From Nocardia amikacinitolerans NBRC 108937 (GTDB taxonomy: Bacteria; Actinomycetota; Actinomycetes; Mycobacteriales; Mycobacteriaceae), in contig NZ_BDAU01000013.1 in the NCBI RefSeq assembly GCF_001612615.1, positions 62,001 through 126,000 on the forward strand: a DNA stretch of 64,000 nucleotides. Direction: 5' to 3'. Shown here in pieces: positions 25,355 to 36,651 of this stretch (position 1 is its first letter; each line of letters opens with the position of its first letter). Position numbers and translations under genes: made by a program. Under the pieces are notes generated by a model that was not told the origin of the DNA, ran no database searches, and was given only the letters and a program-made list of their open reading frames with translations.

Positions 25355-25360
25355 TACGAT
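25355..25360 (+). promoter_or_regulatory. -10 box of pmt, probable leaderless start
   Basis: TACGAT ends 6 bases before the GTG of pmt. This spacing places the transcription start at or next to the start codon, and there is no ribosome binding site, so the message is probably leaderless. Confidence 0.5.
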
Positions 25361-25366
25361 CGGGGC

Positions 25367-26965
25367 GTGACCCAGGTGACCTCCCGCGCGACCGTACCCG
25401 GGGCCGTGCCCACCTGGTCGAGCCCCGCGCCGCTTCGGCCGTCGCCCGATTTCGGGCCCGTCGACACCCTGCGCGGCTGGCTGGTCACCGCCTTTCTGAC
25501 CGCGATCGCGGCGGTGACTCGGTTCACCATGCTGAACTATCCGACCGACGCGGGCACCCCCGTCTTCGACGAGAAGCACTACGCGCCGCAGGCGTGGCAG
25601 ATGCTGACCGGTGGCGGCGTCGAGGACAACCCTGGCTACGGGTTGGTGGTGCATCCGCCGGTCGGCAAGCAGATGATCGCCATCGGCGAGTTCCTTTTCG
25701 GCTACAACGGCTGGGGCTGGCGGTTCACCGCCGCGCTCGCCGGAACCCTGCTCGTGCTGCTCGTCATCCGGATAACGCGCAGGCTCGCCCGGTCGACGCT
25801 GATCGGCGCCATCGCGGGCATCCTGATGATCGCCGACGGCCTGCTGTTCGTCTCCTCCCGCATCGGCATGCTCGACATCTTCATGGCGCTGTTCGTCACC
25901 GCGGCCTTCGGCTGCCTGGTGATGGACCGAGACGACGTGCGGGCCAGAATGGCGCGGGTCGACCTCGAAGGACGCATCGGCGCGACGCCGTGGGGTCCGC
26001 GACTGGGCGTGCGCTGGTGGCGTTTCGGCGCGGGCGTACTGCTCGGCCTCGCGTGCGGCACCAAGTGGTCCGGCATCTATTTCATCGCCGCGTTCGGCAT
26101 CCTGAGCGTCTGCTTCGACGTGGCGGCGCGCCGCGCGTACGGGGTGCGCAAGCCCTGGCTGGGGACGGCGCTGCGCGACGTGGGCCCGGCGCTCTACGCG
26201 CTGGTGCTGATTCCGCTCGGCGTCTATCTGGCCACCTACTGGGCCTGGTTCGTGAGCGAGACCGGCGTGTACCGGTACGCGGTCGGCAATCAGGTCGGAT
26301 CGGGCGGACCCTGGTCGTTCCTGCCCGACGCGTTGCGCTCGCTGTGGTTCTACAGCGGCGAATCCCTGCATTTCCACGAGGGATTGACGAATTCCGCGGG
26401 CAACCACCACCCGTGGGAGTCCAAGCCGTGGACGTGGCCGATGGGTCTGCGGCCGATGCTGTACTACTACGCCGACACCAACGTCACCGGCTGCGGCCAG
26501 GCGCAGTGCGTGAAGGCCGTGATGCTGATCGGCACGCCGGCGATCTGGTGGATCGCCCTTCCGGTGATCGGCTGGCTGCTGTGGCGAAGTGTGGTCCGGC
26601 GCGACTGGCGCTACGCCGCGGTGCTGACCGGCTACGGCGCGGCGCTGCTGCCCTGGTTCCTGACCCTGGACCGGCAGATGTACTACTTCTACGCGGTGCC
26701 GCTCGCGCCCTTCCTGATGATGGGCGTCGCGCTGGCACTCGGCGACGTGATGGGACCGGCACGCTCGTCGCCGCTACCGCGCAGCCCGCTTGGCACCTTC
26801 CTTCCCGAGGTGCCCAACGAGCGGCACAGTCTCGGCCTGCTCGCGGTCTGCCTGTATCTGGGTTTGGTGGTCGCGAACTTCATCTGGCTGTGGCCGATCC
26901 TGACCGCGCTGCCGATCAGCCCTGCCAGCTGGCACGACCATCTCTGGTTGCCCAGCTGGCGTTGA
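25367..26965 (+). CDS. pmt: Polyprenyl-phosphate-mannose-protein mannosyltransferase
   Basis: 532 residues of GT39 type with about eleven membrane helices. The first loop carries the catalytic acid motif TPVFDEKHYAPQAWQM, followed by HPPVGKQMIAIGEFLFG, and the second external region has AGNHHPWESKPWTWP, the conserved block of bacterial Pmt proteins. It transfers mannose from polyprenyl phosphate to Ser/Thr of secreted proteins outside the membrane, alongside Sec export. It corresponds to M. tuberculosis Rv1002c. The GTG start is preceded by a -10 box instead of a ribosome binding site. Confidence 0.93.
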   Translation: MTQVTSRATVPGAVPTWSSPAPLRPSPDFGPVDTLRGWLVTAFLTAIAAVTRFTMLNYPTDAGTPVFDEKHYAPQAWQMLTGGGVEDNPGYGLVVHPPVGKQMIAIGEFLFGYNGWGWRFTAALAGTLLVLLVIRITRRLARSTLIGAIAGILMIADGLLFVSSRIGMLDIFMALFVTAAFGCLVMDRDDVRARMARVDLEGRIGATPWGPRLGVRWWRFGAGVLLGLACGTKWSGIYFIAAFGILSVCFDVAARRAYGVRKPWLGTALRDVGPALYALVLIPLGVYLATYWAWFVSETGVYRYAVGNQVGSGGPWSFLPDALRSLWFYSGESLHFHEGLTNSAGNHHPWESKPWTWPMGLRPMLYYYADTNVTGCGQAQCVKAVMLIGTPAIWWIALPVIGWLLWRSVVRRDWRYAAVLTGYGAALLPWFLTLDRQMYYFYAVPLAPFLMMGVALALGDVMGPARSSPLPRSPLGTFLPEVPNERHSLGLLAVCLYLGLVVANFIWLWPILTALPISPASWHDHLWLPSWR

Positions 26966-27016
26966 TTCGCACCTCCGGTCCGGGGCGCACGGAGGACAGC
27001 GCCTATTTGGGCAACA

Positions 27017-27240
27017 CCTCCGCCTTCGCTCCTGCCACGTGCGGGCACGAGGCAGCGTCTGTTTGGGCGTACCTCGGCCTTCGCTCCTGCCACGTGCGAG
27101 TACGAGGCAGCGTCTGTTCGGGCGTACCTCGGCCTTCGCTCCTGCCACGTGCGAGTACGAGGCAGCGTCTGTTCGGGCGTACCTCGGCCTTCGCTCCTGC
27201 CACGTGCGGGCACGAGGCGGCGTCTGTTCGGCCCACCTCG
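27017..27240. repeat. 55-bp tandem repeat, four copies
   Basis: Units of 55 bp start at 27017, 27072, 27127 and 27182, and a truncated fifth begins near 27236. Each contains CCTTCGCTCCTGCCACGTGC followed by GAGTACGAGGCAGCGTCTGT, with CTGCC/GGCAG able to pair. The array fills the space between the convergent pmt and gntR genes. The two middle copies are identical, indicating recent expansion. It is unrelated in sequence to the hairpin array at 22 kb. Confidence 0.92.
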
Positions 27241-27262
27241 GCCTGCGGCGCGGCAGCGTCGA

Positions 27263-27622
27263 TCAGTACTCCAGCGCGGATTTCACGTAGCGCAAGGCGG
27301 TTTCGTCGTCCAACCCCAACCGCCGAATGGCCGACACGTACGCGGTCGCGGCGCGTCCGGCCGCGTCGCGGGTCGGGTCGCCGGAGGACGCGATGAACGA
27401 ACCCTGCCTGCCCCTGGTCTCCAGCACGCCGTCGGCCTCGAGCTCGCGGTAGGCGCGCGCGACGGTGTTGGGCGCCAGGTTCAGCTGGGCGGCCAACGCC
27501 CGCACGGTGGGAATCTTCGTGCCTGCGGTCAGCTCGCCGGAGCGCACCTGCGCGATGACCGCGAGCCGCAGCTGTTCGTACGGAGGGACGGGCGAATCGT
27601 GGCTGATCGTGACGGTGAACAT
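27263..27622 (-). CDS. GntR family regulator, YtrA subfamily
   Basis: 119 residues. The winged helix covers residues 10-75 (SPVPPYEQLRLAVIAQVRSG, KIPTVRALAAQLNLAPNTVA, YRELEADGVLETRGRQGSF), followed only by a short helical tail of about 40 residues. The absence of a large ligand domain is characteristic of the YtrA branch, which usually controls transporters. It starts 7 bases after the arcA stop on the same strand and so is probably co-transcribed with arginine deiminase; it may control that operon or a distant one. Confidence 0.85.
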   Translation of the reverse strand: MFTVTISHDSPVPPYEQLRLAVIAQVRSGELTAGTKIPTVRALAAQLNLAPNTVARAYRELEADGVLETRGRQGSFIASSGDPTRDAAGRAATAYVSAIRRLGLDDETALRYVKSALEY

Positions 27623-27629
27623 CGGCGGC

Positions 27630-28925
27630 TCACACGTCGTCCCTGGCCAGCGGACAGGACAGACACCGTGGGCCGCCGCGCCCGGAACCCAGCTCCGAGC
27701 CGGGGATCGGCAGCACCTCGATGCCCGCGTCCAGCAGCCGGGCGTTGGTCATCTCGTTGCGCTCGTAGGCGATCACGACGCCGGGGGCGACGGCGAGGGT
27801 GTTGTTGCCGTCGTCCCACTGTTCGCGTTCGGCGGTGACGCCGTCGAGTCCGGTGTCGATCACCCGCAGCTTGCCGATGCCCATCGCCTCGGCCGCTGCG
27901 GGCAGGAACGGATCGGGTCCGCGCATCGTCACCCCGCCGCCGCCCTCGTGGCTCACGTAGTCGTCCTCGCGGTGAATCGTGAACGCGCGCAACTCGTCTC
28001 GGACGGCCGGGTACATCACCACGGCGTCGGTGTCGACCATGGTGCACACCGTGTCCAGGTGCATGGTCGCCCTGGTTTGTGCGATCGGGATGACCAGCAC
28101 GGTGTGCGCGAGTCCGTCGTCGAACAGGCTGCGCGCCAACGCTTCCGCGCCGGCGGGCGTGGTCCGCTCGCCGACGCCGACGGCGACGACGCCCGGCCCG
28201 AGCAGCAGCACGTCGCCGCCTTCGATCGGCGCGGTGTGCGATTCGTAGGCCCGCCGCACCCCGAGGAAGCGCGGGTGGAAGGCGTAGATGAGATCGGTCA
28301 GCGAGGTCTCGCGGATCCGGGCGGGCAGGGCGAGCGAGGTGATCGCCACGCGCGGGCCGACCCAGAACGAGGAGTCCCTGGTGAACAACAGGTTGGGCAG
28401 CGGGTCGATGACGAAATCGTGCCCGTGGTGCATGCGCCGCACCAATGAGGCCGCGTCGGGGCCGAACGGCAGCTCGTCGAAGGTCATGCCCGCCATCAGG
28501 ATTTCGGCGAGTTCCTCTGCGGGCACCCCGCGCAGGTAGGCGGCCAGCTCGTCGGCGAGCACGTGGCCGAGCCTGCGCGCGTCGACGGCGGCCGAGATGC
28601 CCTGGATTCGCGCCGCGCCACTGGCCGAGATCGTCTCGGCGAGCAGATCCGCGAGCAGCAGCACCTCGACGCCGCGGTCGCGTAACAGGTCGGCGAAGGT
28701 GTCGTGCTCCTGTTGCGCCCGCTCCACCCAGGGGATGCCGTCGAACAGCAGCTGGTCGTTGTTGCGCGGGGTGAGCCTGCGCAGTTCGGCGCCTGGCCGG
28801 TGTAGCAACACCGTCCGCAGGGCGCCCACCTCGGAAGTAACCCCGTAGCGCGGTTCGAAGGCGCGGTCGAGCCCGCCCCCGCGCCTGTCCTTTTCATCGT
28901 CGACGGGCACAGCGTCTGCTCCCAT
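27630..28925 (-). CDS. arcA: Arginine deiminase
   Basis: 431 residues, slightly longer at the N-terminus than the usual 400-410. Conserved blocks are [48 protein letters not shown], and the C-terminal nucleophile cysteine in [10 protein letters not shown]. It hydrolyses arginine to citrulline and ammonia. The downstream genes of the usual deiminase pathway (arcB, arcC, arcD) are not here, so it may serve ammonia production or arginine turnover rather than ATP generation. The same gene neighbours pmt in mycobacteria (Rv1001). Confidence 0.94.
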   Translation of the reverse strand: MGADAVPVDDEKDRRGGGLDRAFEPRYGVTSEVGALRTVLLHRPGAELRRLTPRNNDQLLFDGIPWVERAQQEHDTFADLLRDRGVEVLLLADLLAETISASGAARIQGISAAVDARRLGHVLADELAAYLRGVPAEELAEILMAGMTFDELPFGPDAASLVRRMHHGHDFVIDPLPNLLFTRDSSFWVGPRVAITSLALPARIRETSLTDLIYAFHPRFLGVRRAYESHTAPIEGGDVLLLGPGVVAVGVGERTTPAGAEALARSLFDDGLAHTVLVIPIAQTRATMHLDTVCTMVDTDAVVMYPAVRDELRAFTIHREDDYVSHEGGGGVTMRGPDPFLPAAAEAMGIGKLRVIDTGLDGVTAEREQWDDGNNTLAVAPGVVIAYERNEMTNARLLDAGIEVLPIPGSELGSGRGGPRCLSCPLARDDV

Positions 28926-29016
28926 CCTCCGACCGTAGTTCGCGATCGGCGTAACAGGATGGAAATCGGCCTCCCAATGCCGCGGGGAGTCCGAATTCGT
29001 CCCCAGTACATCCTAA

Positions 29017-29034
29017 CCTGAAGTATTGTTTAGG
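29017..29034. promoter_or_regulatory. Probable SoxR box
   Basis: An 18-bp element CCTGAAGTATTGTTTAGG lies 16 bases before the soxR start. Its ends CCT...AGG and AAGT core follow the SoxR box layout (CCTCAAGTT/AACTTGAGG), with about two thirds of positions matching. SoxR proteins of actinobacteria bind such sites, so autoregulation is likely. Confidence 0.5.
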
Positions 29035-29050
29035 TGAATGGAGGAGCGTG

Positions 29051-29536
29051 ATGTCGACAGCCGATTGGCGAGCAAAGGAACTGACCCCCGGGCAGCTGTC
29101 CGAGCGTAGCGGAGTGGCCGTGTCCGCGCTGCATTTCTACGAACGCGAAGGGCTCATCTCGAGCCGTCGTACCAGCGGGAATCAGCGCAGATACCATCGC
29201 GAGACGCTGCGCAGGGTCGCGTTCATCCGCATCTCGCAACGGGTCGGCATACCGCTCAGCGAGATCCGCGAGGCGCTGGACAAACTGCCCGAGAGCCGCA
29301 CCCCGACCCGGCGCGACTGGGAGACCCTGTCCACCGCGTGGCGGGAGGATCTCGACGACCGCATCAGTCAGCTGATCCGCCTGCGCGACAACCTCACCGG
29401 CTGCATCGGCTGCGGCTGCCTCTCGCTCGGCAGCTGCAAACTCGTCAATGAACGCGACCGGCTCGGCGAGGAAGGCCCCGGCGCCAGGGTGCTCGACACG
29501 CACCTCAACTGCCCGACGAAGCCAGCAGCCTGTTGA
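29051..29536 (+). CDS. soxR: Redox-sensitive MerR family activator SoxR
   Basis: 161 residues. The MerR helix-turn-helix is at about 12-60 ([20 protein letters not shown]), followed by the dimerisation helix. The C-terminal iron-sulfur motif is complete: [12 protein letters not shown] gives C-x2-C-x-C-x5-C for a [2Fe-2S] cluster. It senses redox-cycling compounds and in actinobacteria usually controls a few exporters and oxidoreductases. The ATG at 29051 has GGAGG 6 bases before it. Its 3' end overlaps the convergent SDR gene by 32 bases. Confidence 0.92.
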   Translation: MSTADWRAKELTPGQLSERSGVAVSALHFYEREGLISSRRTSGNQRRYHRETLRRVAFIRISQRVGIPLSEIREALDKLPESRTPTRRDWETLSTAWREDLDDRISQLIRLRDNLTGCIGCGCLSLGSCKLVNERDRLGEEGPGARVLDTHLNCPTKPAAC

Positions 29537-30389
29537 ACTGGGCGCTGGCCCGGCGGATCACGAACTCGTACGGGAACGCGAACTTGCGCGCCCACCAGTA
29601 GCCGAAGCGGATGTCGAACGAGCTGTAGATCAGGAACCGATCGCGTTCGACACCGCGAAGGATCGCAGCGGCCACCCGCTCGGGCGACACGGCGTGCTTG
29701 GTGAACGCCTTGGTCAGCCTGCGCACCCTTGGATCGTCCCTGTCCACCCCGACCAGCTCGACGGTGTGCACGAGCGGGGTGTTCACCGCGCCGGGCGCCA
29801 CGAGGTGCACCGAGATGCCGTGCGGTTCCAGGTCGAAGCGCAGCACCTCGGAGACGCCGCGGATGCCGAACTTGCCCGCGCTGTAGGCGGCGTGCCATGG
29901 CAGCGCGAGCAGGCCCGCTGCCGAGGACACGTTCACCAGCGCGCCGCCGCGGCCCGCGCGCACCATGGCGGGCACGAAGCTCTCGATGACGTGGATCGGC
30001 CCCATCAGGTTGATGTCCACCATGCGCCGCCAGTGCCGGTGCTCGAGGTTCTCCACGGTGCCCCACGCGGAGGTGCCCGCCACGTTCATCACCACGTCCA
30101 TGCTGCCGTGGTCGTCGTGCACGTCCGCGGCGAAGGCGGCGACGGCGTCGTAGTCGGTGATGTCGAACGGACGCGAGTCGAGCACGGTCCCGCCCGCGCG
30201 TCGAATCTCCTCGACCGTGGCGGTCAGTCCCTCGGCATCGATGTCGGTGAGCACCAGCTCGGCGCCCTGCTCGGCGGCCGCGATCGCGGTCGCCTTGCCG
30301 ATGCCGCTCGCCGCGCCCGTCACCAAGACTTTCGCGCCGCGTACCGTCTTGCGGCGTCCTCGTCCCACTCTGCGCACTTCCGATCCCAT
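29505..30389 (-). CDS. Short-chain dehydrogenase/reductase
   Basis: 294 residues. The NAD(P) motif is [22 protein letters not shown] corresponds to NNAG, and the catalytic set is NVSSAAG, YSAGK. The C-terminal extension of 50 residues ([20 protein letters not shown] and onward) is basic and aromatic and might touch membranes, as in mycobacterial SDRs working on lipids. The substrate is unknown. The gene is convergent with and overlaps soxR, which could create antisense interference between the two. Confidence 0.85.
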   Translation of the reverse strand: MGSEVRRVGRGRRKTVRGAKVLVTGAASGIGKATAIAAAEQGAELVLTDIDAEGLTATVEEIRRAGGTVLDSRPFDITDYDAVAAFAADVHDDHGSMDVVMNVAGTSAWGTVENLEHRHWRRMVDINLMGPIHVIESFVPAMVRAGRGGALVNVSSAAGLLALPWHAAYSAGKFGIRGVSEVLRFDLEPHGISVHLVAPGAVNTPLVHTVELVGVDRDDPRVRRLTKAFTKHAVSPERVAAAILRGVERDRFLIYSSFDIRFGYWWARKFAFPYEFVIRRASAQFNRLLASSGS

Positions 30390-30502
30390 CTCGCTAGCCC
30401 GACTCGGCCCATGCAGGCTACTGCGCCCGCCGCGACGACGCCGATTCCTGGGATGGGGTGTGTCACACTGCGGCGGACGCGAGCGGGGTCCATGATCGGA
30501 GT

Positions 30503-31255
30503 ATGACCACTCTGGAAAGCAAGGCCAAAGAACTGCTCGCGCTGCACCGTCCGGGCGACCCGGTCGTCCTGCCTACCGTGTGGGACGCGTGGTCGGCGAA
30601 TCTCGCTGTCGCCGCGGGCTTTTCGGCTCTCACGCTGGGTAGTCACCCGGTCGCCGACTCGGTGGGGCGCAGCGACAACGAGGGCATGACCTTCACCGAA
30701 CTGCTCACCAGGGTCCGCCAGATCACGGGCGCGGTCGACGTTCCGATCTCGGTCGACATCGAGGCCGGATACGGCCTCGAGCCCGCCCAGCTGATCGAGG
30801 GACTGCTCGACGCGGGCGCGGTCGGCCTGAACATCGAGGACACCGTGCACAGCGAGAACGGACGCCTGCGCGGCGACCAGGAGCACGCCGACTTCGTGCA
30901 CGGGCTGCGCGAATTCGCCGACGCCGCAGGGGTGCACGTCGTGGTCAACGCGCGCACCGATCTGTTCATCAAGCAGGTCGGCGACGAGTCCGATCGCATG
31001 GACCGCGCCATCGCCCGGCTGACGCTGGCCGCCGCCGCGGGCGCCGACGTGCTGTACCCGGTCGGCAGGCACTCCGACGCCGACATGCGTCGCCTGACCT
31101 CGGAACTGCCCCGGCCGGTCAACGCGATCGGCCTGCCGGACAAGTCGGATCGCGCGGAACTCGCCGCGCAGGGCGTCGCCAGGATCAGCTTCGGCCCCTA
31201 CCTCCAGTTCGCGCTGGCGGCCGAGGCCAACCGGCTGCTCGAACGCTGGAAGTGA
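30503..31255 (+). CDS. Isocitrate lyase/PEP mutase superfamily protein
   Basis: 250 residues from an ATG with CGGAG upstream. Conserved blocks are LPTVWDAWSANLAVAAGFSA, VPISVDIEAGYG (metal-binding acids), GLNIEDTVH and VVNARTDLF. This is the short phosphonomutase/lyase branch (as in 2-methylisocitrate lyase-like and carboxyphosphonoenolpyruvate mutase-like proteins); the lyase cysteine motif KKCGH is absent, so it is not a true isocitrate lyase. It probably cleaves or rearranges a C-C or P-C bond of a small oxo-acid. It converges on metG across a long hairpin. Confidence 0.8.
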   Translation: MTTLESKAKELLALHRPGDPVVLPTVWDAWSANLAVAAGFSALTLGSHPVADSVGRSDNEGMTFTELLTRVRQITGAVDVPISVDIEAGYGLEPAQLIEGLLDAGAVGLNIEDTVHSENGRLRGDQEHADFVHGLREFADAAGVHVVVNARTDLFIKQVGDESDRMDRAIARLTLAAAAGADVLYPVGRHSDADMRRLTSELPRPVNAIGLPDKSDRAELAAQGVARISFGPYLQFALAAEANRLLERWK

Positions 31256-31259
31256 TTCG

Positions 31260-31315
31260 GAAACCGTTGCGCGGCACGGCGATTCCTTTCCGAATTCCCG
31301 TGCCGCTCCGGTTTC
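31260..31315. terminator. Long bidirectional hairpin terminator
   Basis: GAAACCG (31260) pairs with CGGTTTC (ending 31315) and GCGGCACGG (31271-31279) pairs with CCGTGCCGC (31298-31306), with GATTC/GAATT possible nearer the loop. It fills the gap between the convergent lyase-like and metG genes. Confidence 0.75.
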
Positions 31316-31316
31316 G

Positions 31317-32876
31317 TCAGTCCTTCTTCTCCAGGTAGCGCGGGTACACCGGCTCCGGAGCGGGCAGCGCGACACCCGGGACCAGCGGGGTCGCGATGTC
31401 GGCGAAGGTGCGGCCCTGCTGGGCGAGCAGGTCGAGGATCTTGGCTGACGACCCCGGCAGCACCGGCTGCACCAGGATCGCGACGATGCGCACGACCTCG
31501 AGCGTCACGTACAGCACCGTCGCCATGCGGGCGAGGTCCTCCTCGGTGCCCGACTTGCGCAGCGCCCACGGCGCCTGGGCCGAGAAGTACTTGTTGGTCT
31601 CGCCGAGGGTCAGCCAGATCGCCTCGAGCGCGAGATGCATCTGCTGGGCGTCGAATTCGGCGCGGCAGCGCTCCAGCAGGCCATTCGCGCGGTCGAGCAG
31701 TTCGCGGTCCTCCGCGGTGAACTCGCCCGGCGTCGGCACGGCGGCGTCGCAGTTCTTGTTCACCATCGTCAGGCTGCGCTGCACCAGATTGCCGAACTCG
31801 TTGGCCAGGTCGCTGTTGATCCGGCTCACGATGGCCTCGTGGCTGTAGCTGCCGTCCTGACCGTAGGAGATCTCGCGCAGCAGGAAGAAGCGCACCGCGT
31901 CGACACCGTATTCGTCGACGAGCTCGAGCGGGTCGACGACGTTGCCGACCGACTTCGACATCTTCTCGCCCTTGTTGTACAGGAAGCCGTGCACGAACAC
32001 GCGTTTCGGCAGCTCCACCCCGGCCGACATCAGGAACGCGGGCCAGTACACCGTGTGGAAGCGGGTGATGTCCTTGCCGATGATGTGCACGTCGGCGGGC
32101 CAGAACTTCTGGAAGGCAGCGGATTCGGTGTCGGGGAAGCCGACGCCGGTGATGTAGTTGGTGAGCGCGTCCACCCAGACGTACATCACGTGGTCGGGGT
32201 GGTCGGGCACCGGCACGCCCCAGTCGAACGTGGTGCGCGAGATGGACAGGTCCTTCAGGCCCGCCTTCACGTAGCTGACGATCTCGTTGCGACGCGTTGC
32301 GGGCGCGATGAATTCGGGGTGCTCCTCGTAGAGCGCGAGCAGCCGGTCCTGGTACTTCGACAGCCGGAAGAAGTAGTTGGACTCCTCGGTCCACTCCACC
32401 GGCGTCTTGGTCTCGGTGGAGACGCGGCTGCCGTCGTCGAGCAGCGTCGTCTCCTCCTCGGTGTAGAAGGCCTCGTCGCGCACCGAGTACCAGCCGGAGT
32501 AGTTGTCCAGGTAGATGTCGCCGTTGGCGAGCATCCGCTCCCAGATCGCGACGCTCGCTGCCTGGTGGTCGGCGTCGGTGGTGCGGATGAACCGGTCGTA
32601 GGAGACGTCGAGCGTCTTGTCCAGCTGCTCGAAGACGTCGGAGTTGCGCGCCGCGAGCTCTTCCACCGGAATGCCCTCGGCGGCCGCGGCCTGCTGCATC
32701 TTCTGGCCGTGCTCGTCGGTTCCGGTCATGAAGAACACGTCGTAGCCGTCGAGGCGCTTGAATCGGGCGATGGCGTCCGCCGAGATGTACTCGTAGGCAT
32801 GCCCGATGTGCGGCGCACCGTTCGGGTAGGCGATGGCCGTTGTGATGTAGAAGGCGGGGCGTTCAGCTGCGCTCAT
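31317..32876 (-). CDS. metG: Methionyl-tRNA synthetase
   Basis: 519 residues, the same length as M. tuberculosis MetS. The class I signatures are [13 protein letters not shown] (HIGH) near residue 20 and [10 protein letters not shown] (KMSKS) near 305. The anticodon-binding helical domain follows, and there is no C-terminal dimerisation (EMAP) extension. No zinc-knuckle cysteine set is visible in the connective region, as in the short mycobacterial form. It charges initiator and elongator tRNA with methionine. I use the ATG of [10 protein letters not shown], since an upstream extension overlaps the divergent promoter. Confidence 0.96.
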   Translation of the reverse strand: MSAAERPAFYITTAIAYPNGAPHIGHAYEYISADAIARFKRLDGYDVFFMTGTDEHGQKMQQAAAAEGIPVEELAARNSDVFEQLDKTLDVSYDRFIRTTDADHQAASVAIWERMLANGDIYLDNYSGWYSVRDEAFYTEEETTLLDDGSRVSTETKTPVEWTEESNYFFRLSKYQDRLLALYEEHPEFIAPATRRNEIVSYVKAGLKDLSISRTTFDWGVPVPDHPDHVMYVWVDALTNYITGVGFPDTESAAFQKFWPADVHIIGKDITRFHTVYWPAFLMSAGVELPKRVFVHGFLYNKGEKMSKSVGNVVDPLELVDEYGVDAVRFFLLREISYGQDGSYSHEAIVSRINSDLANEFGNLVQRSLTMVNKNCDAAVPTPGEFTAEDRELLDRANGLLERCRAEFDAQQMHLALEAIWLTLGETNKYFSAQAPWALRKSGTEEDLARMATVLYVTLEVVRIVAILVQPVLPGSSAKILDLLAQQGRTFADIATPLVPGVALPAPEPVYPRYLEKKD

Positions 32877-32971
32877 GGTGTGTCTACTGTAATGCGCGTG
32901 CTTTCCGTCGCCCACGTGAATATCCCCGCAGGACCCGGCCGTCGCCCGGTGGCGACTCGGGGCGGAAGCGA

Positions 32972-33805
32972 ATGCCGATGAACGGCAAGCGTCCCGCGCC
33001 CGATCTGCCCGAACCGCTCGCGCCGTTGGTGGACGCGCACACCCACCTCGACGCCTGCGGCGCCACCGACGCCGAGTCCACCGCCGCCATAGTGGATCGC
33101 GCCGAGTCGGTCGGCGTCGGCAAGGTCGTCACGGTCGCCGACGATCTCGCCGCCGCGCAGTGGGCGGTGCGGGCCGCGCACTGGGACGAGCGCGTGTACG
33201 CCGCGGTCGCGCTGCACCCCACCAGGGCCAACGCGCTGGACGACGCCGCGAAGGCCGAGTTGGAGCGGCTGGCGGTGGACCCGAGGGTGGTCGCCATCGG
33301 CGAGACGGGGCTGGACTACTACTGGCCTGGCAAGCTCGACGGTTGCGCCGACATCGAGACCCAGGTCGAGGGATTCCGCTGGCACATCGAGCTGGCCAAG
33401 CGGGTGCGCAAGCCGCTGATGATCCACAATCGCGAGGCCGATCACGATCTGCTGACCGTCCTGCTGGACGAGGGCGCGCCGTCGACGGTGATCTTCCACT
33501 GCTTCTCCTCGGACGCCAACATGGCGCTGTCCTGCGTCGCCGAGGGGTATGTGCTCAGTTTCTCTGGAACAGTGAGCTTCAAGAACGCCCACGAGCTGCG
33601 CGAGGCGGCCAAGGTGGTGCCGGACGAGCAGATCCTGGTCGAGACCGACGCGCCGTACCTGACGCCGCACCCGTTCCGCGGCGCGCCGAACGAGTCGTAC
33701 TGCCTGCCCTACACGGTGCGCGCGCTCGCCGAACTGCGCGAGCAGGATCCGCGCGAACTGGCCGAGATCACCACCGCGAACGCCCGGCGCGTCTACGGAA
33801 TCTGA
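32972..33805 (+). CDS. tatD: TatD family metal-dependent hydrolase/DNase
   Basis: 277 residues of amidohydrolase fold. Metal ligands are in [41 protein letters not shown] and [16 protein letters not shown]. Such proteins are 3'-5' exonucleases acting on DNA and have been linked to oxidative DNA repair. Two close ATG codons (32972 and 32978) are possible starts. It is divergent from metG and upstream of rpfB, the same order as Rv1007c-Rv1008-Rv1009 in M. tuberculosis. Confidence 0.93.
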   Translation: MPMNGKRPAPDLPEPLAPLVDAHTHLDACGATDAESTAAIVDRAESVGVGKVVTVADDLAAAQWAVRAAHWDERVYAAVALHPTRANALDDAAKAELERLAVDPRVVAIGETGLDYYWPGKLDGCADIETQVEGFRWHIELAKRVRKPLMIHNREADHDLLTVLLDEGAPSTVIFHCFSSDANMALSCVAEGYVLSFSGTVSFKNAHELREAAKVVPDEQILVETDAPYLTPHPFRGAPNESYCLPYTVRALAELREQDPRELAEITTANARRVYGI

Positions 33806-33919
33806 AACGCCTGTGCGCGTACCCGCGTAAGGGGACTGGAAACCCGTTGTGTGGCCCAGGTCACTTTATGTCTCGAGGCTGTTATCTACCTGCGGCGTCG
33901 ATATCTACCCGTGATCTGA

Positions 33920-35110
<1,191 letters not shown>

Positions 35111-35258
35111 CCGCGGTGCCAGCGCTGACCCGCTGAGCGGGCCTTCGCACGCCTTGCGCACGCTTCGCAGAGGTTGCGGGCGGTGTGAAGCGTGTGGCAG
35201 GTCTGCGTAGTGCTCCCGGGTGGGTCCGGGGGGCGCGGCGGGTTGGTAGGTTCTTCGG

Positions 35259-36143
35259 GTGTCCGATGCCGAAGTTTCCGCTAGGGGGAGTGCTGCGCTG
35301 CTGGGGCCCGCGGAGGTGCGGGTTCTCGCCGAGCGGTTCGGGGTGCGGCCGACCAAGCAGCTCGGGCAGAACTTCGTCCACGACGCGAACACCGTGCGGC
35401 GGATCGTCGCGGCGGCGCGGGTCGGTCGCGCCGACACCGTGCTCGAGGTGGGGCCGGGTCTCGGCTCGCTGACGCTCGCGCTGCTGGACGTGGTGGACTC
35501 GGTGATCGCGGTCGAGATCGATCCGGTGCTCGCCGAACACCTTCCGGTGACGGTCGCCGACCGGGCGCCGGATCTGGCCGACCGGTTGCGCGTGGTGCGT
35601 GCCGACGCGCTGCGGGTCGCCGCCGCCGATCTGCCCGCCGCACCGACCGCGTTGGTCGCCAACCTCCCGTACAACGTCGCGGTGCCGGTGCTGCTCCACC
35701 TGCTCGCCGAATTACCCAGCATCACAACCTCTTTGGTGATGGTGCAGGCCGAGGTCGCCGACCGTCTCGCCGCCGAACCCGGCAGCCGCGTCTACGGCGT
35801 GCCGAGCGTGAAGGCCGGATTCTTCGGCAAGGTGAGCCGCGCGGGCGCGGTCGGCACCCAGGTGTTCTGGCCGGTGCCGCGCGTGGAATCGGGCCTGGTG
35901 CGCGTGCAGCGCTACGCCGAGCCCCCGTGGTCGATGGACGACGAACACCGCCGCCGCGTGTTCGAGGTGGTCGACGCAGCGTTCGCGCAGCGCCGAAAGA
36001 CATTGCGCGCCGCGCTGTCCGGTTGGGCCGGATCGCCCGCCGAGGCCGAACGCCGACTGGTCGCCGCGGGCATCGATCCGACGGCGCGGGGGGAGACCCT
36101 GGACACCGCGGCTTTCGTCCGGCTCGCCGCCCAGCGGTCGTAG
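35259..36143 (+). CDS. ksgA: 16S rRNA dimethyladenosine transferase
   Basis: 294 residues from a GTG. Motifs are [33 protein letters not shown] for S-adenosylmethionine binding, IAVEIDP, and the catalytic [16 protein letters not shown] (NLPY). It dimethylates A1518 and A1519 in the 3' hairpin of 16S rRNA, a late check in 30S assembly; loss gives kasugamycin resistance. It follows rpfB by 148 bases. Two damaged copies of its last 100 bases lie just downstream. Confidence 0.95.
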   Translation: MSDAEVSARGSAALLGPAEVRVLAERFGVRPTKQLGQNFVHDANTVRRIVAAARVGRADTVLEVGPGLGSLTLALLDVVDSVIAVEIDPVLAEHLPVTVADRAPDLADRLRVVRADALRVAAADLPAAPTALVANLPYNVAVPVLLHLLAELPSITTSLVMVQAEVADRLAAEPGSRVYGVPSVKAGFFGKVSRAGAVGTQVFWPVPRVESGLVRVQRYAEPPWSMDDEHRRRVFEVVDAAFAQRRKTLRAALSGWAGSPAEAERRLVAAGIDPTARGETLDTAAFVRLAAQRS

Positions 36144-36280
36144 CCCCGCGTCAGTAGTCCACAACGGTGGGGTCGCGTCGCGGCAGGGGCTGAAGCGAGT
36201 TCGAATAGCTCGGTTTCGACCAAGCTCGGTCATAGCCTCGACCCGCTTGAGTGGGTCGGCAAGCCATTGGCCGCAGCGGG

Positions 36281-36560
36281 CCACCCGCCGAGCCCGCCTG
36301 CCGACTGATCGGCGCAGGCATCAATCCGGCCGCACACGGAAGCTCTGGACGAGCCGCCGGCTCGGGCGGATCGCCCCGCGATCGAGCGCGACCACTCGCG
36401 GCAGGGCATCGAGTCGGCCGCGCGCGGGGAGATCTTGGGCACGGCGGCCTTCGTTCGGCTCGCCGCCCAGCGGTAGCGGCCGCAGCTCGGAGTCAGGCGT
36501 CCGCAACGCTCCGGTCGCATCGCGGCCGCGAGTTCGGGTTGCTCGGTTCGCCCAGGCTCC
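36281..36560 (+). pseudogene. Decayed duplicate copies of the ksgA 3' end
   Basis: Bases 36368-36476 repeat 36035-36143: the end reads [20 protein letters not shown] against [20 protein letters not shown] in ksgA, and both close with AAQR before the stop. A second fragment at 36281-36335 repeats the preceding part of the gene (RLIGAGINPAAHG against [13 protein letters not shown]). Downstream non-coding sequence is also shared (GTCAGTAGTCCACAACGGTG against GTCAGGCGTCCGCAACGCTC). There is no start and the frames are broken, so these are relics of tandem duplication and not genes. The rest of the 508-base gap shows nothing. Confidence 0.75.
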
Positions 36561-36651
36561 GGTCGCGGCATCGCACCCTCGCATGGGACGGTCGGGTAGC
36601 CCATTGGCCGTGTCGCCGACGCGGGCCGAGCTGCCGAGCGTCGGGGTGCGG

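Noticed and set aside
27000..27240. Repeat-encoded frames of the type PHVAGAKAEVRPNRRCL
   Set aside because: These arise from the 55-bp array; 55 is not a multiple of three, so the frame rotates each unit.
30503..31255. Glyoxylate-cycle isocitrate lyase
   Set aside because: At 250 residues it is too short and lacks the KKCGH catalytic motif.
35111..35258. Another copy of the hairpin element between rpfB and ksgA
   Set aside because: GAAGCGTGTGGCAG resembles the element's end, but the rest of the stem order is missing; it may be a distant relic only.
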